A stretch of 64,000 bases of DNA from Bradyrhizobium manausense (GTDB lineage Bacteria; Pseudomonadota; Alphaproteobacteria; Rhizobiales; Xanthobacteraceae), in the NCBI RefSeq assembly GCF_018129685.1, contig NZ_JAFCLG010000005.1, positions 310,001-374,000 of the forward strand. The letters are read 5' to 3'. Both the position numbers and the translations under genes were made by a program. Below are positions 8,865 through 19,994 of the stretch, in pieces. Each line of letters begins with the position of its first letter. Positions within the stretch are counted from its first letter, which is position 1. Below the pieces are notes generated by a model that had not been told where the DNA came from, did no database searches, and saw only the letters and a list, made by a program, of their open reading frames with translations.

Positions 8865-10252
8865 CCCGCGATTTTGCGCGTCAGCAAGCCAAAGCGCAAG
8901 ATCAACAGGCCGGCATAAACGAACGATCCGATCGACAGCCCGATCCAGACGCCGACCGCGCCGAGATCGGCGTGAAAGGCAAGCGCCCAGGCGACGGGGA
9001 AGCCGACGCACCAATAGCCTGTTGCTGCGAACACCAGCGTCATCTTTGTGTCATTGATGCCGCGCAGCGCGCCGCCCATGATGGTCTGCAGCGCATCGGC
9101 GATGAAGAAGGTCGCGCCGACCAGGAGCAGCGTCGCAGTGAGCTCGACCGTTGGCGCGCTGGCATCGCTGCTGCCGAAGAACAGCCGCCCCAGCTCATAG
9201 CGGCCGAGGATGATCGCGACGGTCAGGCCTGCGACGAACGCAATTCCGAGCACGGCTGCGACGAGACCCGCACGCCGGACGCCGGCCGGCTCGTTGCGGC
9301 CGAAGGCGTGGCCGACCCGCACCGTCGCGGCCATGCCGATGCCGAGCGGGACCATGAACAGTACCGCGGTGACCTGAAGCGCGATCTGGTGCGCGGCGAG
9401 CGCCGTGGTCGAGATCAGCCCCATCAGCAGCGCCGCCGAGGAGAACAGGCCGTACTCCAGCAGCAGCGAGAACGAGATCGGCGCCCCGATTGCGATCAGC
9501 TGGCGCATCAAGGGCCAGTCGATCCGCCAGAGACGCGCGAGCGGATGGTAGTCGGCGAACGGCTTGCGCAACGCCGCAATCGCGAGCGCGGCGACGAAGG
9601 TGCCGAGATTGACCAGCGTGGTCGCCAATCCCGCGCCGAACAGGCCGAGCTCCGGCAGGCCGAACAGGCCATGGATCAGGCAATAGACCAGCGCGAAATT
9701 CGCGGGGATCGCGGCGAGTGTGATCCACAGCGGCGCCTGCGGCCGGTTCACCGCGCTCATCATGCTGCGGATCGCAATGAAGCCGAGCGCCGGCGCGATG
9801 CCCCAGGCGAGGCCATTCAGATAGCGCTGCGCGAGTGCGGCCGAATGCGGTGCCTGACCGAGCGCAATCAGGATGTGCTCGCCATAAAGCGGCGAGGCCA
9901 TCATCGGCAGCGAGATCAGCAGTGCAGCCCAGAGTCCGACGCGCAAGGAGAGGCGGATGCGCCTGACGTCGCCCGCGCCGAATGCCTGGGCCGCCAGCGG
10001 CGACACCGCCGCCATCAATCCGAGCCCGAAGGTGAAGCTGACGAAGTAGACGGTGTGCGCAAGTGCCGCGGCCGCGACCGAATCCTCGCCAAGCCGCCCG
10101 ATCAGCGCGAGATCGCTCGTGATCATCGCGATCTGCCCGAGCTGCGTCAGCATCATCGGCACAGCCAGTCGCAGCGTCTCGACGAATTCGATTGCGAGAT
10201 GGCTTTTCACGCCGGTTTGCCGCGGCTGTCGTGGTTGGACGGTGTCGAGCAT
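8861..10252 (-). CDS. MATE family efflux transporter
   Basis: Reading from the ATG at 10252 gives 463 residues with about 12 hydrophobic segments, the standard MATE length. Recognisable pieces are VPMMLTQLGQIAMITSDLALIGRLG at the start, AGDVRRIRLSLRVGLW, and IGMAATVRVGHAFGRNE in the second half. MATE proteins export drugs or organic cations using a Na+ or H+ gradient. The open frame continues about 70 codons upstream through an intergenic repeat, but that extension is unlikely to be translated. It is the first gene of the operon with DUF2867 and the isomerase. Confidence 0.92.
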   Translation of the reverse strand: MLDTVQPRQPRQTGVKSHLAIEFVETLRLAVPMMLTQLGQIAMITSDLALIGRLGEDSVAAAALAHTVYFVSFTFGLGLMAAVSPLAAQAFGAGDVRRIRLSLRVGLWAALLISLPMMASPLYGEHILIALGQAPHSAALAQRYLNGLAWGIAPALGFIAIRSMMSAVNRPQAPLWITLAAIPANFALVYCLIHGLFGLPELGLFGAGLATTLVNLGTFVAALAIAALRKPFADYHPLARLWRIDWPLMRQLIAIGAPISFSLLLEYGLFSSAALLMGLISTTALAAHQIALQVTAVLFMVPLGIGMAATVRVGHAFGRNEPAGVRRAGLVAAVLGIAFVAGLTVAIILGRYELGRLFFGSSDASAPTVELTATLLLVGATFFIADALQTIMGGALRGINDTKMTLVFAATGYWCVGFPVAWALAFHADLGAVGVWIGLSIGSFVYAGLLILRFGLLTRKIAG

Positions 10253-10302
10253 GGCGGCGTCAATAGCACGGGCCGGCGACGAAAACATGGCCCGGGTTTC
10301 TT

Positions 10303-10590
10303 CTCCCTCGCCCCGCTTGCGGCAGGGCAATCGCATATGGTGTGTACGATGCGGCGGCATTGGCAGTCGGCTCCCTCTCCCGCTTGCGGGGGAGGGCTGG
10401 GGTGGGGGCTGTCTCCGCATTGGGATTGTCGAGAATTGCGGAGGATGTCCCCGAGTGGTGAGAACCCTCACCCGCCGCGCTCTGCGAGCGCGTCGGCCTC
10501 TCCCGCAAGCGGGAGAGGCGGAGCAAGCCCGCGACGATCCCCGTAAAAGCCATATGCAGTTGCCTCTCCCCGCAAGCGGGGCGAGGCGAA
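10303..10590. repeat. Dispersed palindromic repeat, family E copies (double)
   Basis: This 350-base gap between murA and the MATE gene is largely filled by at least two nested units with arms such as CTCTCCCGCTTGCGGGGGAG and CTCTCCCGCAAGCGGGAGAG. No gene is supported in it. The promoter of the MATE operon must lie within or just beside the repeat. Confidence 0.7.
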
Positions 10591-10602
10591 GAAGAAAGCC
10601 CC

Positions 10603-11898
10603 TCAGCCCTTCCGTTCCGGCACGCGGCGGATCTTCGCGCCCAAGGCGTTCAGGCGTTCGTCGATGCGCTCATAGCCGCGCTCGATCTGGTCGGCATTGT
10701 TGATGGTGGAGGTGCCCTCGGCGCAGACGGCGGCGAGCAGCATCGCCATGCCGGCGCGAATATCGGGCGAGCTCAGCGTCGCGCCGTGCAGCCGGCTGGG
10801 GCCGGCGATGATCGCGCGATGCGGATCGCACAGCACGATGCGCGCGCCCATCCCGATCAGCTTGTCGACGAAGAACATCCGCGACTCGAACATCTTCTCG
10901 AACATCAGGATCACGCCTTCGCACTGCGTGGCGGTGACGATCGCGATCGACATCAGATCGGCCGGGAAGGCCGGCCAGGGCTGGTCTTCCAGCTTCGGCA
11001 CATGGCCGCCGAAATCGTCCTGGATCTTCAGCGTCTGGTTCGACGGCACGATGAGATCGTCGCCCTCGACGCGGCAGACGATGCCGAGCCGCTCGAAGCC
11101 CATGCGGATCGAGCGCAGATGCTCGACGCCGGCGCGGACGATACGCAGCGGCGAGCGCGTCACGGCCGCAAGCCCGATCAGCGAGCCGACCTCGATATGG
11201 TCGGGCTGGATCCGATAGGTCGCCTCGCCCAGCGTTGCCGGACCATGGATGACCATGGTGTTGGTGCCGACACCCTCGATCCTCGCGCCGAGTGCGACCA
11301 GGAAATTGGCGAGGTCCTGCACATGCGGCTCGGAGGCTGCATTGCGCAGATAAGTGACGCCGTCGGCCGCGACCGCGGCGACCAGCGCGTTCTCGGTCGC
11401 GGTGACGCTCGGCTCGTCCAGGAACACGTCGGCGCCGGTGAGCTTGGGACAGCGGAATTCCAGCCGGTCGGTCGCGGTAACCTTGGCGCCAAGTTGTTCG
11501 AGCGCGAGCACATGGGTGTCGAGCCGGCGCCGGCCGATGACGTCGCCGCCCGGCGGCGGCAACATCACCTCGCCGCAGCGCGCCAGCAGGGGACCTGCGA
11601 GCAGGATCGAGGCGCGGATGCGGACGCAGAGCTCGGGATCCAGATCGGCAGCACGGATGCTCTTGGCGTGAATGTGAAGCGTGTTGCGGGCGGTCCATTC
11701 CGCCGATGCACCGACCGAGCGAATCAGCTCGACCAGCGTCTCGGTGTCGCGGATCCGCGGCACGTTCTCCAGGATGACCGGATGCTCGGTGAGCAGTGCG
11801 GCGGCGATGATCGGCAGCGCCGAATTCTTGTTGCCGGCCGGCTCGATCGAGCCCGAGAGCCGGTGACCGCCCTCGACGATGTACTGAATGGGCGCCAA
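10603..11898 (-). CDS. murA: UDP-N-acetylglucosamine 1-carboxyvinyltransferase with Asp in place of the catalytic Cys
   Basis: The 431-residue product is full length for MurA/EPSP-synthase-fold enzymes, which transfer enolpyruvate from PEP to UDP-GlcNAc in the first committed step of peptidoglycan synthesis. The substrate Lys is seen at position 24 in AGNKNSALP. The mobile loop reads PPPGGDVIGRRRLDTH, with Asp119 where most MurA proteins have the Cys of GGCAIG. Cys-to-Asp enzymes are known in other bacteria and resist fosfomycin. The gene is monocistronic here, upstream of a repeat. A second, Cys-type MurA elsewhere in the genome is possible. Confidence 0.93.
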   Translation of the reverse strand: MAPIQYIVEGGHRLSGSIEPAGNKNSALPIIAAALLTEHPVILENVPRIRDTETLVELIRSVGASAEWTARNTLHIHAKSIRAADLDPELCVRIRASILLAGPLLARCGEVMLPPPGGDVIGRRRLDTHVLALEQLGAKVTATDRLEFRCPKLTGADVFLDEPSVTATENALVAAVAADGVTYLRNAASEPHVQDLANFLVALGARIEGVGTNTMVIHGPATLGEATYRIQPDHIEVGSLIGLAAVTRSPLRIVRAGVEHLRSIRMGFERLGIVCRVEGDDLIVPSNQTLKIQDDFGGHVPKLEDQPWPAFPADLMSIAIVTATQCEGVILMFEKMFESRMFFVDKLIGMGARIVLCDPHRAIIAGPSRLHGATLSSPDIRAGMAMLLAAVCAEGTSTINNADQIERGYERIDERLNALGAKIRRVPERKG

Positions 11899-12018
11899 AT
11901 GAGTTCTCGTTGTCCTGTTGGTGGGGCGGGCGGCTTCGGAGGCGGAAACTATAGGGAATTGAGCGCGGTAGCAATTGTGCAGGCCGTGGTTCGAGGCGGT
12001 CTGCCAGCCAGGCGTCCC

Positions 12019-12483
12019 CTAGAACATCCCGATGATATTTCCCACCACATAGAGGACCGCGATCAGGATCAGCACGCCCATGAAGAGGAAGGATATCTCG
12101 ATGGCGATGGCGCCCGTCCCGAGCGCCGCTGCCACGCCGGCAAGCAGCCTCTCCTCGCGAAACACCAGCGCGAGCACCGAGAGCAGGATCGCGAGCAGGC
12201 CGAAGGAGATCGCAGCGATCGAGGATGCGTCGCCCAGTTGGCTCCGCGTCGATGTCTCGCGCGGCGGCGCCTGATACTCGACGCCTTTCATCCGCGCGAT
12301 CAGGCGATCCTTGAGGCGGTGACCGGTGTCGACGATGACCTGATCCGCGGGCGGCGGAGGATAGATCACCGGCAAGATCCAATGCGGCAGAACGGCCGCG
12401 ATCAGCGCCAGCATGCCAACGAGGCTCCCGATCACGCCAAGCCGGCGCGACGGGACAACTGGCTTCAATGCGGGAGCACTCAT
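12019..12483 (-). CDS. Small integral membrane protein of unknown function
   Basis: This is a 154-residue protein with one N-terminal hydrophobic segment (IGSLVGMLALIAAVLP), a polar stretch of about 60 residues, and two or three C-terminal segments (AISFGLLAILLSVLALVF and FLFMGVLILIAVLYVVG). I do not recognise a family. It sits 32 bases downstream of the scramblase-like gene on the same strand, so the two are probably cotranscribed. A membrane-lipid role would fit that neighbour but is only a guess. Confidence 0.65.
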   Translation of the reverse strand: MSAPALKPVVPSRRLGVIGSLVGMLALIAAVLPHWILPVIYPPPPADQVIVDTGHRLKDRLIARMKGVEYQAPPRETSTRSQLGDASSIAAISFGLLAILLSVLALVFREERLLAGVAAALGTGAIAIEISFLFMGVLILIAVLYVVGNIIGMF

Positions 12484-12515
12484 GAAATCACGTTTTCGGG
12501 CGGGAACGGGCCGAT

Positions 12516-13154
12516 TCAGCTGCGTAGTAGATTGATCACGCCGCCTTCGCCTTTTTCTTCAAAATACATGAGATCGATGTAGATCGCGGCTGCGAGAACC
12601 AGCGCTCGCTCATCTTCTGTCAGACCGCGCTCCAGATACTCCACCAGAAAATTGTCGCGGTCGGTGAACAGTTCGGAGCCGAGGCCGGACCATTTTTTTG
12701 CAACGCGCGCCCGCTCTTGCCCTCCGCGCATGAATGGAAAGGTCCAGACGCGCCACCATGGCGAACTGACTTCGAGCACCACTCGTCCCTGCGCATCGTG
12801 CACATGGAAGCTCTTGGTGAGAATCGAGAACTGACGCTCGATGGTTCCAACGAGGCGGCCGTCGCGCGAACGCAGCTCCAGACACTGAAAGAACCAGCGG
12901 AAGGGATGTCTCCCCACCATGACCGGCTGTCGGGCATTGTCGAAAAAATGAACCTCGAAGGAGCGCCAATGCCCGAAGGCCTGACGCCCCAGGAAGCCGA
13001 GAAGTCCCTTTTGCTGTTCAGCCGCATAGAGCAGATCGCGGCCATTTTCATCACGAATACGGTACTTGTTGCGGGTTTCGAAGCCGAAGAGTTCGGCCAT
13101 TTCGAAGACCTGCTGCACGTACATTCGGCTCTGTCCAGCTAACGTCGGCAACAT
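12516..13154 (-). CDS. Phospholipid scramblase / LURP-one-like protein
   Basis: The ATG at 13154 follows GGGAGAGG. The 212-residue product has the tubby-like beta-barrel pattern of the scramblase family: FGFETRNKYRIRDENGRDLLYAAEQ, PFRWFFQCLELRSRDGRLVG, and a C-terminal hydrophobic helix (ALVLAAAIYIDLMYF). In eukaryotes such proteins move or bind membrane lipids; in bacteria the role is unsettled. It lies immediately downstream of gyrB, separated by a repeat, and upstream of a small membrane protein. Confidence 0.75.
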   Translation of the reverse strand: MLPTLAGQSRMYVQQVFEMAELFGFETRNKYRIRDENGRDLLYAAEQQKGLLGFLGRQAFGHWRSFEVHFFDNARQPVMVGRHPFRWFFQCLELRSRDGRLVGTIERQFSILTKSFHVHDAQGRVVLEVSSPWWRVWTFPFMRGGQERARVAKKWSGLGSELFTDRDNFLVEYLERGLTEDERALVLAAAIYIDLMYFEEKGEGGVINLLRS

Positions 13155-13195
13155 TCGTTCGAACCTCTCCCAGGGCGGCCTACGCCATTTCGTCG

Positions 13196-13272
13196 CGATG
13201 GCCGGGGGTGAGGTTCAGGGGGGCACCACGAAGGCGGTGCACCCCCTCTCCCGCCTGCAAGCGGGAGAGGCA
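13196..13272. repeat. Dispersed palindromic repeat, family E short copy
   Basis: The arms CTCTCCCGCCTGCAAGCGGGAGAG form a strong hairpin directly after the gyrB stop. It may act as a terminator-like structure for gyrB or as a mobile REP-type element; no run of T follows on the minus strand. Confidence 0.6.
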
Positions 13273-13280
13273 AGGCAGCC

Positions 13281-15794
<2,514 letters not shown>

Positions 15795-15996
15795 CTAGCG
15801 CCTAGCGCAAAGTATCCTCCGGCAACCCATTGATGAAATAGGGATTTTTTGCCGGTTTTCAAGGCGTCCGAAGGTCGATTCCGGGGCTCGCGAAAAGCCC
15901 GATTCGACAGCCCGTTTTTGGTCCTCGGAGGCGTGGATTTTGCGGGGGCGCAAAGCCCTGTTTCGAGGCGCTGGGCGCCCCCGGAGAGGCCCGAGT

Positions 15997-16689
15997 TCAG
16001 TAGATCTGATCCGGCTTCTTGTCGTCGTCGAGGTTGAGGGACCAAGCCTCGCCCGCGGCCACGGTGATGGTATCGGTGCGTCGCCGAAGGCCCGACACAA
16101 GCAGCGCGTAGGGATATGTGCCGGGCGGCAGATCCAGCACTTGGGGATGATTTTCGCCGCCAGGGATCTTGATGGTTTGATCGTTGATCACCAGCGAAGC
16201 CACGTCTGGCCTCAGATAGCCGAATATCAGCCGCGCTTGTCCCGACATCGGCAGGAAATTGGCCTTGGCCGCGACCTCCGTATTTCGCTGCACCAGATCG
16301 ACTGTGGTTTCGCCCTTGACACGGTCGAGTGTCAGCGTGCCCGGCCCCTTCGGCGAGGCGAAGACGAGCAGCGCGTGATCGGCGGCGACCATCGCGCCAT
16401 CGGGGTTCTCCCGCCAGCCGCGCTTGCCGAGCTCTGTGCGGTAGAACGCCATGACGTCGCCGAGCTCGGCGGGCACCTGGGCTTTGAGCTCGACCCGGAA
16501 CGGGGTTTCGATTCCGGACGCGCGCGAGCTGATGTGGCTTGATTGGCTGGCTCGCGTCGGCACGGGCAGGTCGGCGTGGGGATCTGCTGCGGTCAGCGGC
16601 GCCTGCGAACAGCCCGCAAGCAGCGTGAGACCGCACACCAGCAGCCGCCACCGTGCCGGGACCTTGGTCCCGCGCCCTATCGTCGTCAT
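15997..16689 (-). CDS. Lipoprotein with one FYR-GW module, first of three tandem paralogues
   Basis: The ATG at 16689 follows GGAGA and begins a 230-residue protein with a signal peptide and lipobox (LTLLAGC). The core contains one copy of a module with the pattern DVMAFYRTELGKRGW. A C-terminal block (LPPGTYPYALLVSG followed by AAGEAWSLNLDDD) is shared with the two genes upstream. It is exported and probably anchored to the outer membrane. I do not recognise a characterised family. Similar sequence and order in three adjacent genes indicate local duplication. Confidence 0.72.
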   Translation of the reverse strand: MTTIGRGTKVPARWRLLVCGLTLLAGCSQAPLTAADPHADLPVPTRASQSSHISSRASGIETPFRVELKAQVPAELGDVMAFYRTELGKRGWRENPDGAMVAADHALLVFASPKGPGTLTLDRVKGETTVDLVQRNTEVAAKANFLPMSGQARLIFGYLRPDVASLVINDQTIKIPGGENHPQVLDLPPGTYPYALLVSGLRRRTDTITVAAGEAWSLNLDDDKKPDQIY

Positions 16690-16826
16690 GCCCACTCTCC
16701 GGCGATGTCGCGCGTCGTGATCTTCACGCGGGACAGCGGCTGCGACTCAGTCGCCGCCGCCTCTCGACGACTAGTCGCCCCGCGAACCTGATGGGTTCAA
16801 CCCGGCCGCTGCAGGCGCAGGCGGGA

Positions 16827-19004
16827 TCAATACATCTGGAGTGGCAGCACCTCGCCGGTCGGCCCCACCATGAGGCCCCAGGCATCGCCTGCGGCGATCT
16901 CGATCGTGTCGTTGCGGGCGGGGCGGCCTGCCATCTTCAGCGAATACGGATACTTGCCGGGCGGCAGGTCGAGCATCGGGCCCTTCGGCGATTGAGGGCC
17001 GCCGGCGCCGGCTGCCACCTTGATGGTCTGCTTGTTGATGGTGAGGACGGCTTCCTGGTTGCCCATATTGCCAAGCAGCAGCCTGGCCTGACCTGGCTTT
17101 GGCATGATGTCCGCCTTGGTCGCGGCTTCAGGGTTCTTCTGCACCAGATTGACCGATGTCTCGCCATTGGCGCGGCCAAGCTTCAATACGGCCGGTCCCT
17201 GCGGTGATGCGAAGGCGAGCTGCACCCGATCGGCGGTCGTGACTGCGCCATCCGCCTTCTCCTGCCAGCCGAGCTTCGTCAGCTCGCTGCGATAGAACGC
17301 GAGCACGTCGCCGATGTCGGCGGGCACGCTGGCGTCGAGTTGGCGGCGGAACGGCACTTCGATGCCGGGCAGTCTTGCCGTGCCGAGTGACGTCGAACTG
17401 TGCTGCTTCGGCACGGGCAGCGCCGAGTCGGCGTCGGCCTCCAGCGGGCCGGAGGCTTTGGCCTGCGCGCTATCCGTATCGCTGCTCGCCGGTTTCCCCC
17501 TGGGTGCAGGATTGGCTGCGGCCATCTTGAGGCCCGAACCATCGGCGCTGACATTCACCTTCGGTCCCATCTGCATCATCGTGAACGAGATCGACTTGCC
17601 GCCCTTGGCGAACTCCAGCACGGCCATGTTCGGCTGGTTGATCACCGACGGCTGCTCCTTCCAGCCCACCTGCTTCAGTGAGGCACGGTAGAAGGTGGCG
17701 AGAGCCTTGACGCTGGATGTGGTGTTGAATTCGAGCCGGCCGCCGTCGCCGTCGAAATCCACCTCCTGCGCGGTCTCCGGCAGCGGCACCGGCGTGGCGC
17801 TGCCGGCCTGCGCCTGCAATGGCGCATCGGAGAGCGCGGCGGCCTGCGTCTTGCGCCTGATGGCATCGTCGGCGAGGACCTGTTTCGTCATCGCCTCCGC
17901 ATCCTTCATGAACTGGTCGTCGGCATCTTTCTTGGCCTTGGCGCGGGCGGCCAGCACGCTCTCCTTCACCTGTGCGGTCAAGCGGACCATCGTGAAATCG
18001 TATTTGCGACCGAGATGCAGCACGCCGTTTTCCTCGGGCGAGGAGAATTTCAGCGCGACCTCATCGCCGGCGGCAAGAGGTGCGCTTCCCTGTTCGGTCC
18101 AGCCGCGCGCGGCAAATTCGCGGTGGTAGAAAGCAAGCACCGCCGGCAGATCGGCAAGAGCTGCGACGATCAGCTCGCGCGTGGCGGTTTGGGCGTTGCC
18201 CCTGCCCGAGGATGATTTGTACGGCTTCGGCTCGGGCAGGCCGGCGGCATCGCCGGCCTCGAGATCGGTGGGCAGCGCGAATGGTGCGATCCTGATGTCG
18301 ACATTGGTCCGGCCGTCGTCACGGCGGGTCAGCGTCAGCATCACCGGCTTCTGCTTGTAGAACCCGGTCGAATCGCTGTCGGGATGATCGTAGAAGACGC
18401 GCACGCCGTTCGGGACTGACACGGAGAGGTCCACGTTCGGCCAGCTTGCGGCCGTCTCCGCCGTCAGCTTGCGCCAGCCGATCGCGGCCATTTCCCTGGC
18501 AAAGTAGTCTTGCGTCGCCTCGAACGTGGCCGGCGCGATGCAGCCGAGATAGGGCCGCGTCTCGTCGAACACGAGATCGACGGCGCCCTCGGGGAAGGGC
18601 ACATTCGCATAGATGCGGTTGGGGGAATAGGTGACGGCGGATTGGTCGGGGTGGCCGAGCGCTTGCGTGAAGGAAACGGACAATCCCTGCCGACCCTTCT
18701 TGAAGGCGAGATTGGGGTTGGTTTCGTCGAGCGGGCGTACATAGGGGATCCAGCCGTCGGCGCCGAGCATCTTCTTCACGGCCGCCGTCGTCACGGCGAC
18801 GACGGTCGGGGTGATATATTGCACCCGGGACGGATCGGGCCGCGAGGTGTCCTCGATCGCGCCCGGCAGCATCGGCACTGTATGAGGGTCGACATAGCCG
18901 GCGTCGAATTGCGCCGCATGCGCGGTGTCTGCCATCAGCAGAAGGCCGCATGCAATCAGCAGCCCACGTGCCGGGACCTGCATCCCGCGCTTGATCATCG
19001 ACAT
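16827..19004 (-). CDS. Exported multi-module protein, second of three tandem paralogues
   Basis: The ATG at 19004 lies eight bases after AGGAG and starts a signal peptide ending in TAHAAQ. The 725-residue product repeats the FYR-GW module four times: DYFAREMAAIGW, AFYHREFAARGW, TFYRASLKQVGW and AFYRSELTKLGW. It ends with the shared block LDLPPGKYPYSLKMAG, then AAGDAWGLMVGPTGE. The two small flanking genes carry only the last module and block, so this may be the parental form. It has no lipobox. The likely location is the periplasm; the function is unknown. Confidence 0.75.
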   Translation of the reverse strand: MSMIKRGMQVPARGLLIACGLLLMADTAHAAQFDAGYVDPHTVPMLPGAIEDTSRPDPSRVQYITPTVVAVTTAAVKKMLGADGWIPYVRPLDETNPNLAFKKGRQGLSVSFTQALGHPDQSAVTYSPNRIYANVPFPEGAVDLVFDETRPYLGCIAPATFEATQDYFAREMAAIGWRKLTAETAASWPNVDLSVSVPNGVRVFYDHPDSDSTGFYKQKPVMLTLTRRDDGRTNVDIRIAPFALPTDLEAGDAAGLPEPKPYKSSSGRGNAQTATRELIVAALADLPAVLAFYHREFAARGWTEQGSAPLAAGDEVALKFSSPEENGVLHLGRKYDFTMVRLTAQVKESVLAARAKAKKDADDQFMKDAEAMTKQVLADDAIRRKTQAAALSDAPLQAQAGSATPVPLPETAQEVDFDGDGGRLEFNTTSSVKALATFYRASLKQVGWKEQPSVINQPNMAVLEFAKGGKSISFTMMQMGPKVNVSADGSGLKMAAANPAPRGKPASSDTDSAQAKASGPLEADADSALPVPKQHSSTSLGTARLPGIEVPFRRQLDASVPADIGDVLAFYRSELTKLGWQEKADGAVTTADRVQLAFASPQGPAVLKLGRANGETSVNLVQKNPEAATKADIMPKPGQARLLLGNMGNQEAVLTINKQTIKVAAGAGGPQSPKGPMLDLPPGKYPYSLKMAGRPARNDTIEIAAGDAWGLMVGPTGEVLPLQMY

Positions 19005-19116
19005 CGGCACATCTCCTGACATTCGATCCTGGATTTCGCGGGAATCGGCGCGGCCCAGAGAGCTAGTCGCCGATGGCGCCAGGCAGGTTCAACGGCGGTA
19101 TCCGGCGGCGCCCGGC

Positions 19117-19875
19117 TCAATACAGCTGCAGCGGCGACCACAGATCACCTTCGGGGCCGATCGTAACGTCCCAGGCATCGCCTGCCACGAGGTCGATCGT
19201 TGTGGTGCGGTCCGGGCCGCCGTCGACCTTCAACGCGTATGAGTATTTGCCGGGCGGAATGTTGAACAGCGGCGACTCCGGGCGTTCCTTGCCGGCGCGC
19301 CCCGGGAGCGTGACGGTGTGGTTGTCGAGCGTCAGCACGGCTTCCTTGTCGCTGAGATTGGTGAGCATCAGCGCTGCCCGGCCTGGCCTCGGCATGACAT
19401 GCGCCGTGGTCGCGGCCTCACGGTTTCGCTGCACCAGATTGACCGAGGTGCTCTTGTCCTTGCGCTCGAGCTCCAGCGCCGCCGGTCCCAGCGGGGTCGT
19501 GTAGGCAAGCCTTACGTGATCGCTGGCGATGTCAGCACCATCGCGCTGTTCCTGCCAGCCGAGCTTGCCGAGCTCGGTACGGTAGAACACGAGAACGTCG
19601 CCGAGCTCCGCGGGGATGCGGGCCGTGAGCCTGGTCCGCAGCGGGGCGTCGACGCCGAGCATCCTGGTGGTGCCGATCTCGCGGTAGCTGGTCCGGGTCG
19701 GCGCGGGCAGGGCGACGTCAGGATCCGGCGTGAGCGCGGACGAAAGCAGAAGTGGCAGATGCGGCGCCCAGCCGGTGGCGCCCGCCGCGGCGATGCCACT
19801 TGCGAGCAGAGCGAGGCCGCACACGAACAGCCGCCATCGTGCCGGGACTTTCGCCCCTCGCCTTACCGTCATCAT
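19117..19875 (-). CDS. Exported single-module protein, third of three tandem paralogues
   Basis: The tandem ATG codons at 19875 and 19872 follow GGAGAGAG. The 252-residue product has a signal peptide (LFVCGLALLASGIAAAGA), one FYR-GW module (DVLVFYRTELGKLGW), and the shared C-terminal block (NIPPGKYSYALKVDG, then AGDAWDVTIGPEGD). It is most like the gene at 15997-16689 in length, but lacks a clear lipobox Cys. It lies 119 bases from the recF stop and is on the same strand. Confidence 0.72.
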   Translation of the reverse strand: MMTVRRGAKVPARWRLFVCGLALLASGIAAAGATGWAPHLPLLLSSALTPDPDVALPAPTRTSYREIGTTRMLGVDAPLRTRLTARIPAELGDVLVFYRTELGKLGWQEQRDGADIASDHVRLAYTTPLGPAALELERKDKSTSVNLVQRNREAATTAHVMPRPGRAALMLTNLSDKEAVLTLDNHTVTLPGRAGKERPESPLFNIPPGKYSYALKVDGGPDRTTTIDLVAGDAWDVTIGPEGDLWSPLQLY

Positions 19876-19994
19876 CGTCTCTCTCCAGGGGTATCGCGCG
19901 GGTTCGATCGCGCGATTGCAACGGCTGCGACACCGCAAGCTGCGGCCTCACAGCCCTAGTCGCGGCCCGAATAAGCCGGGTTCAACGATAGCTT

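Noticed and set aside
10670..12382. Long overlapping open frames on both strands across murA
   Set aside because: The murA frame shows full family motifs; the others are rich in Arg, Asp and Gln and carry none.
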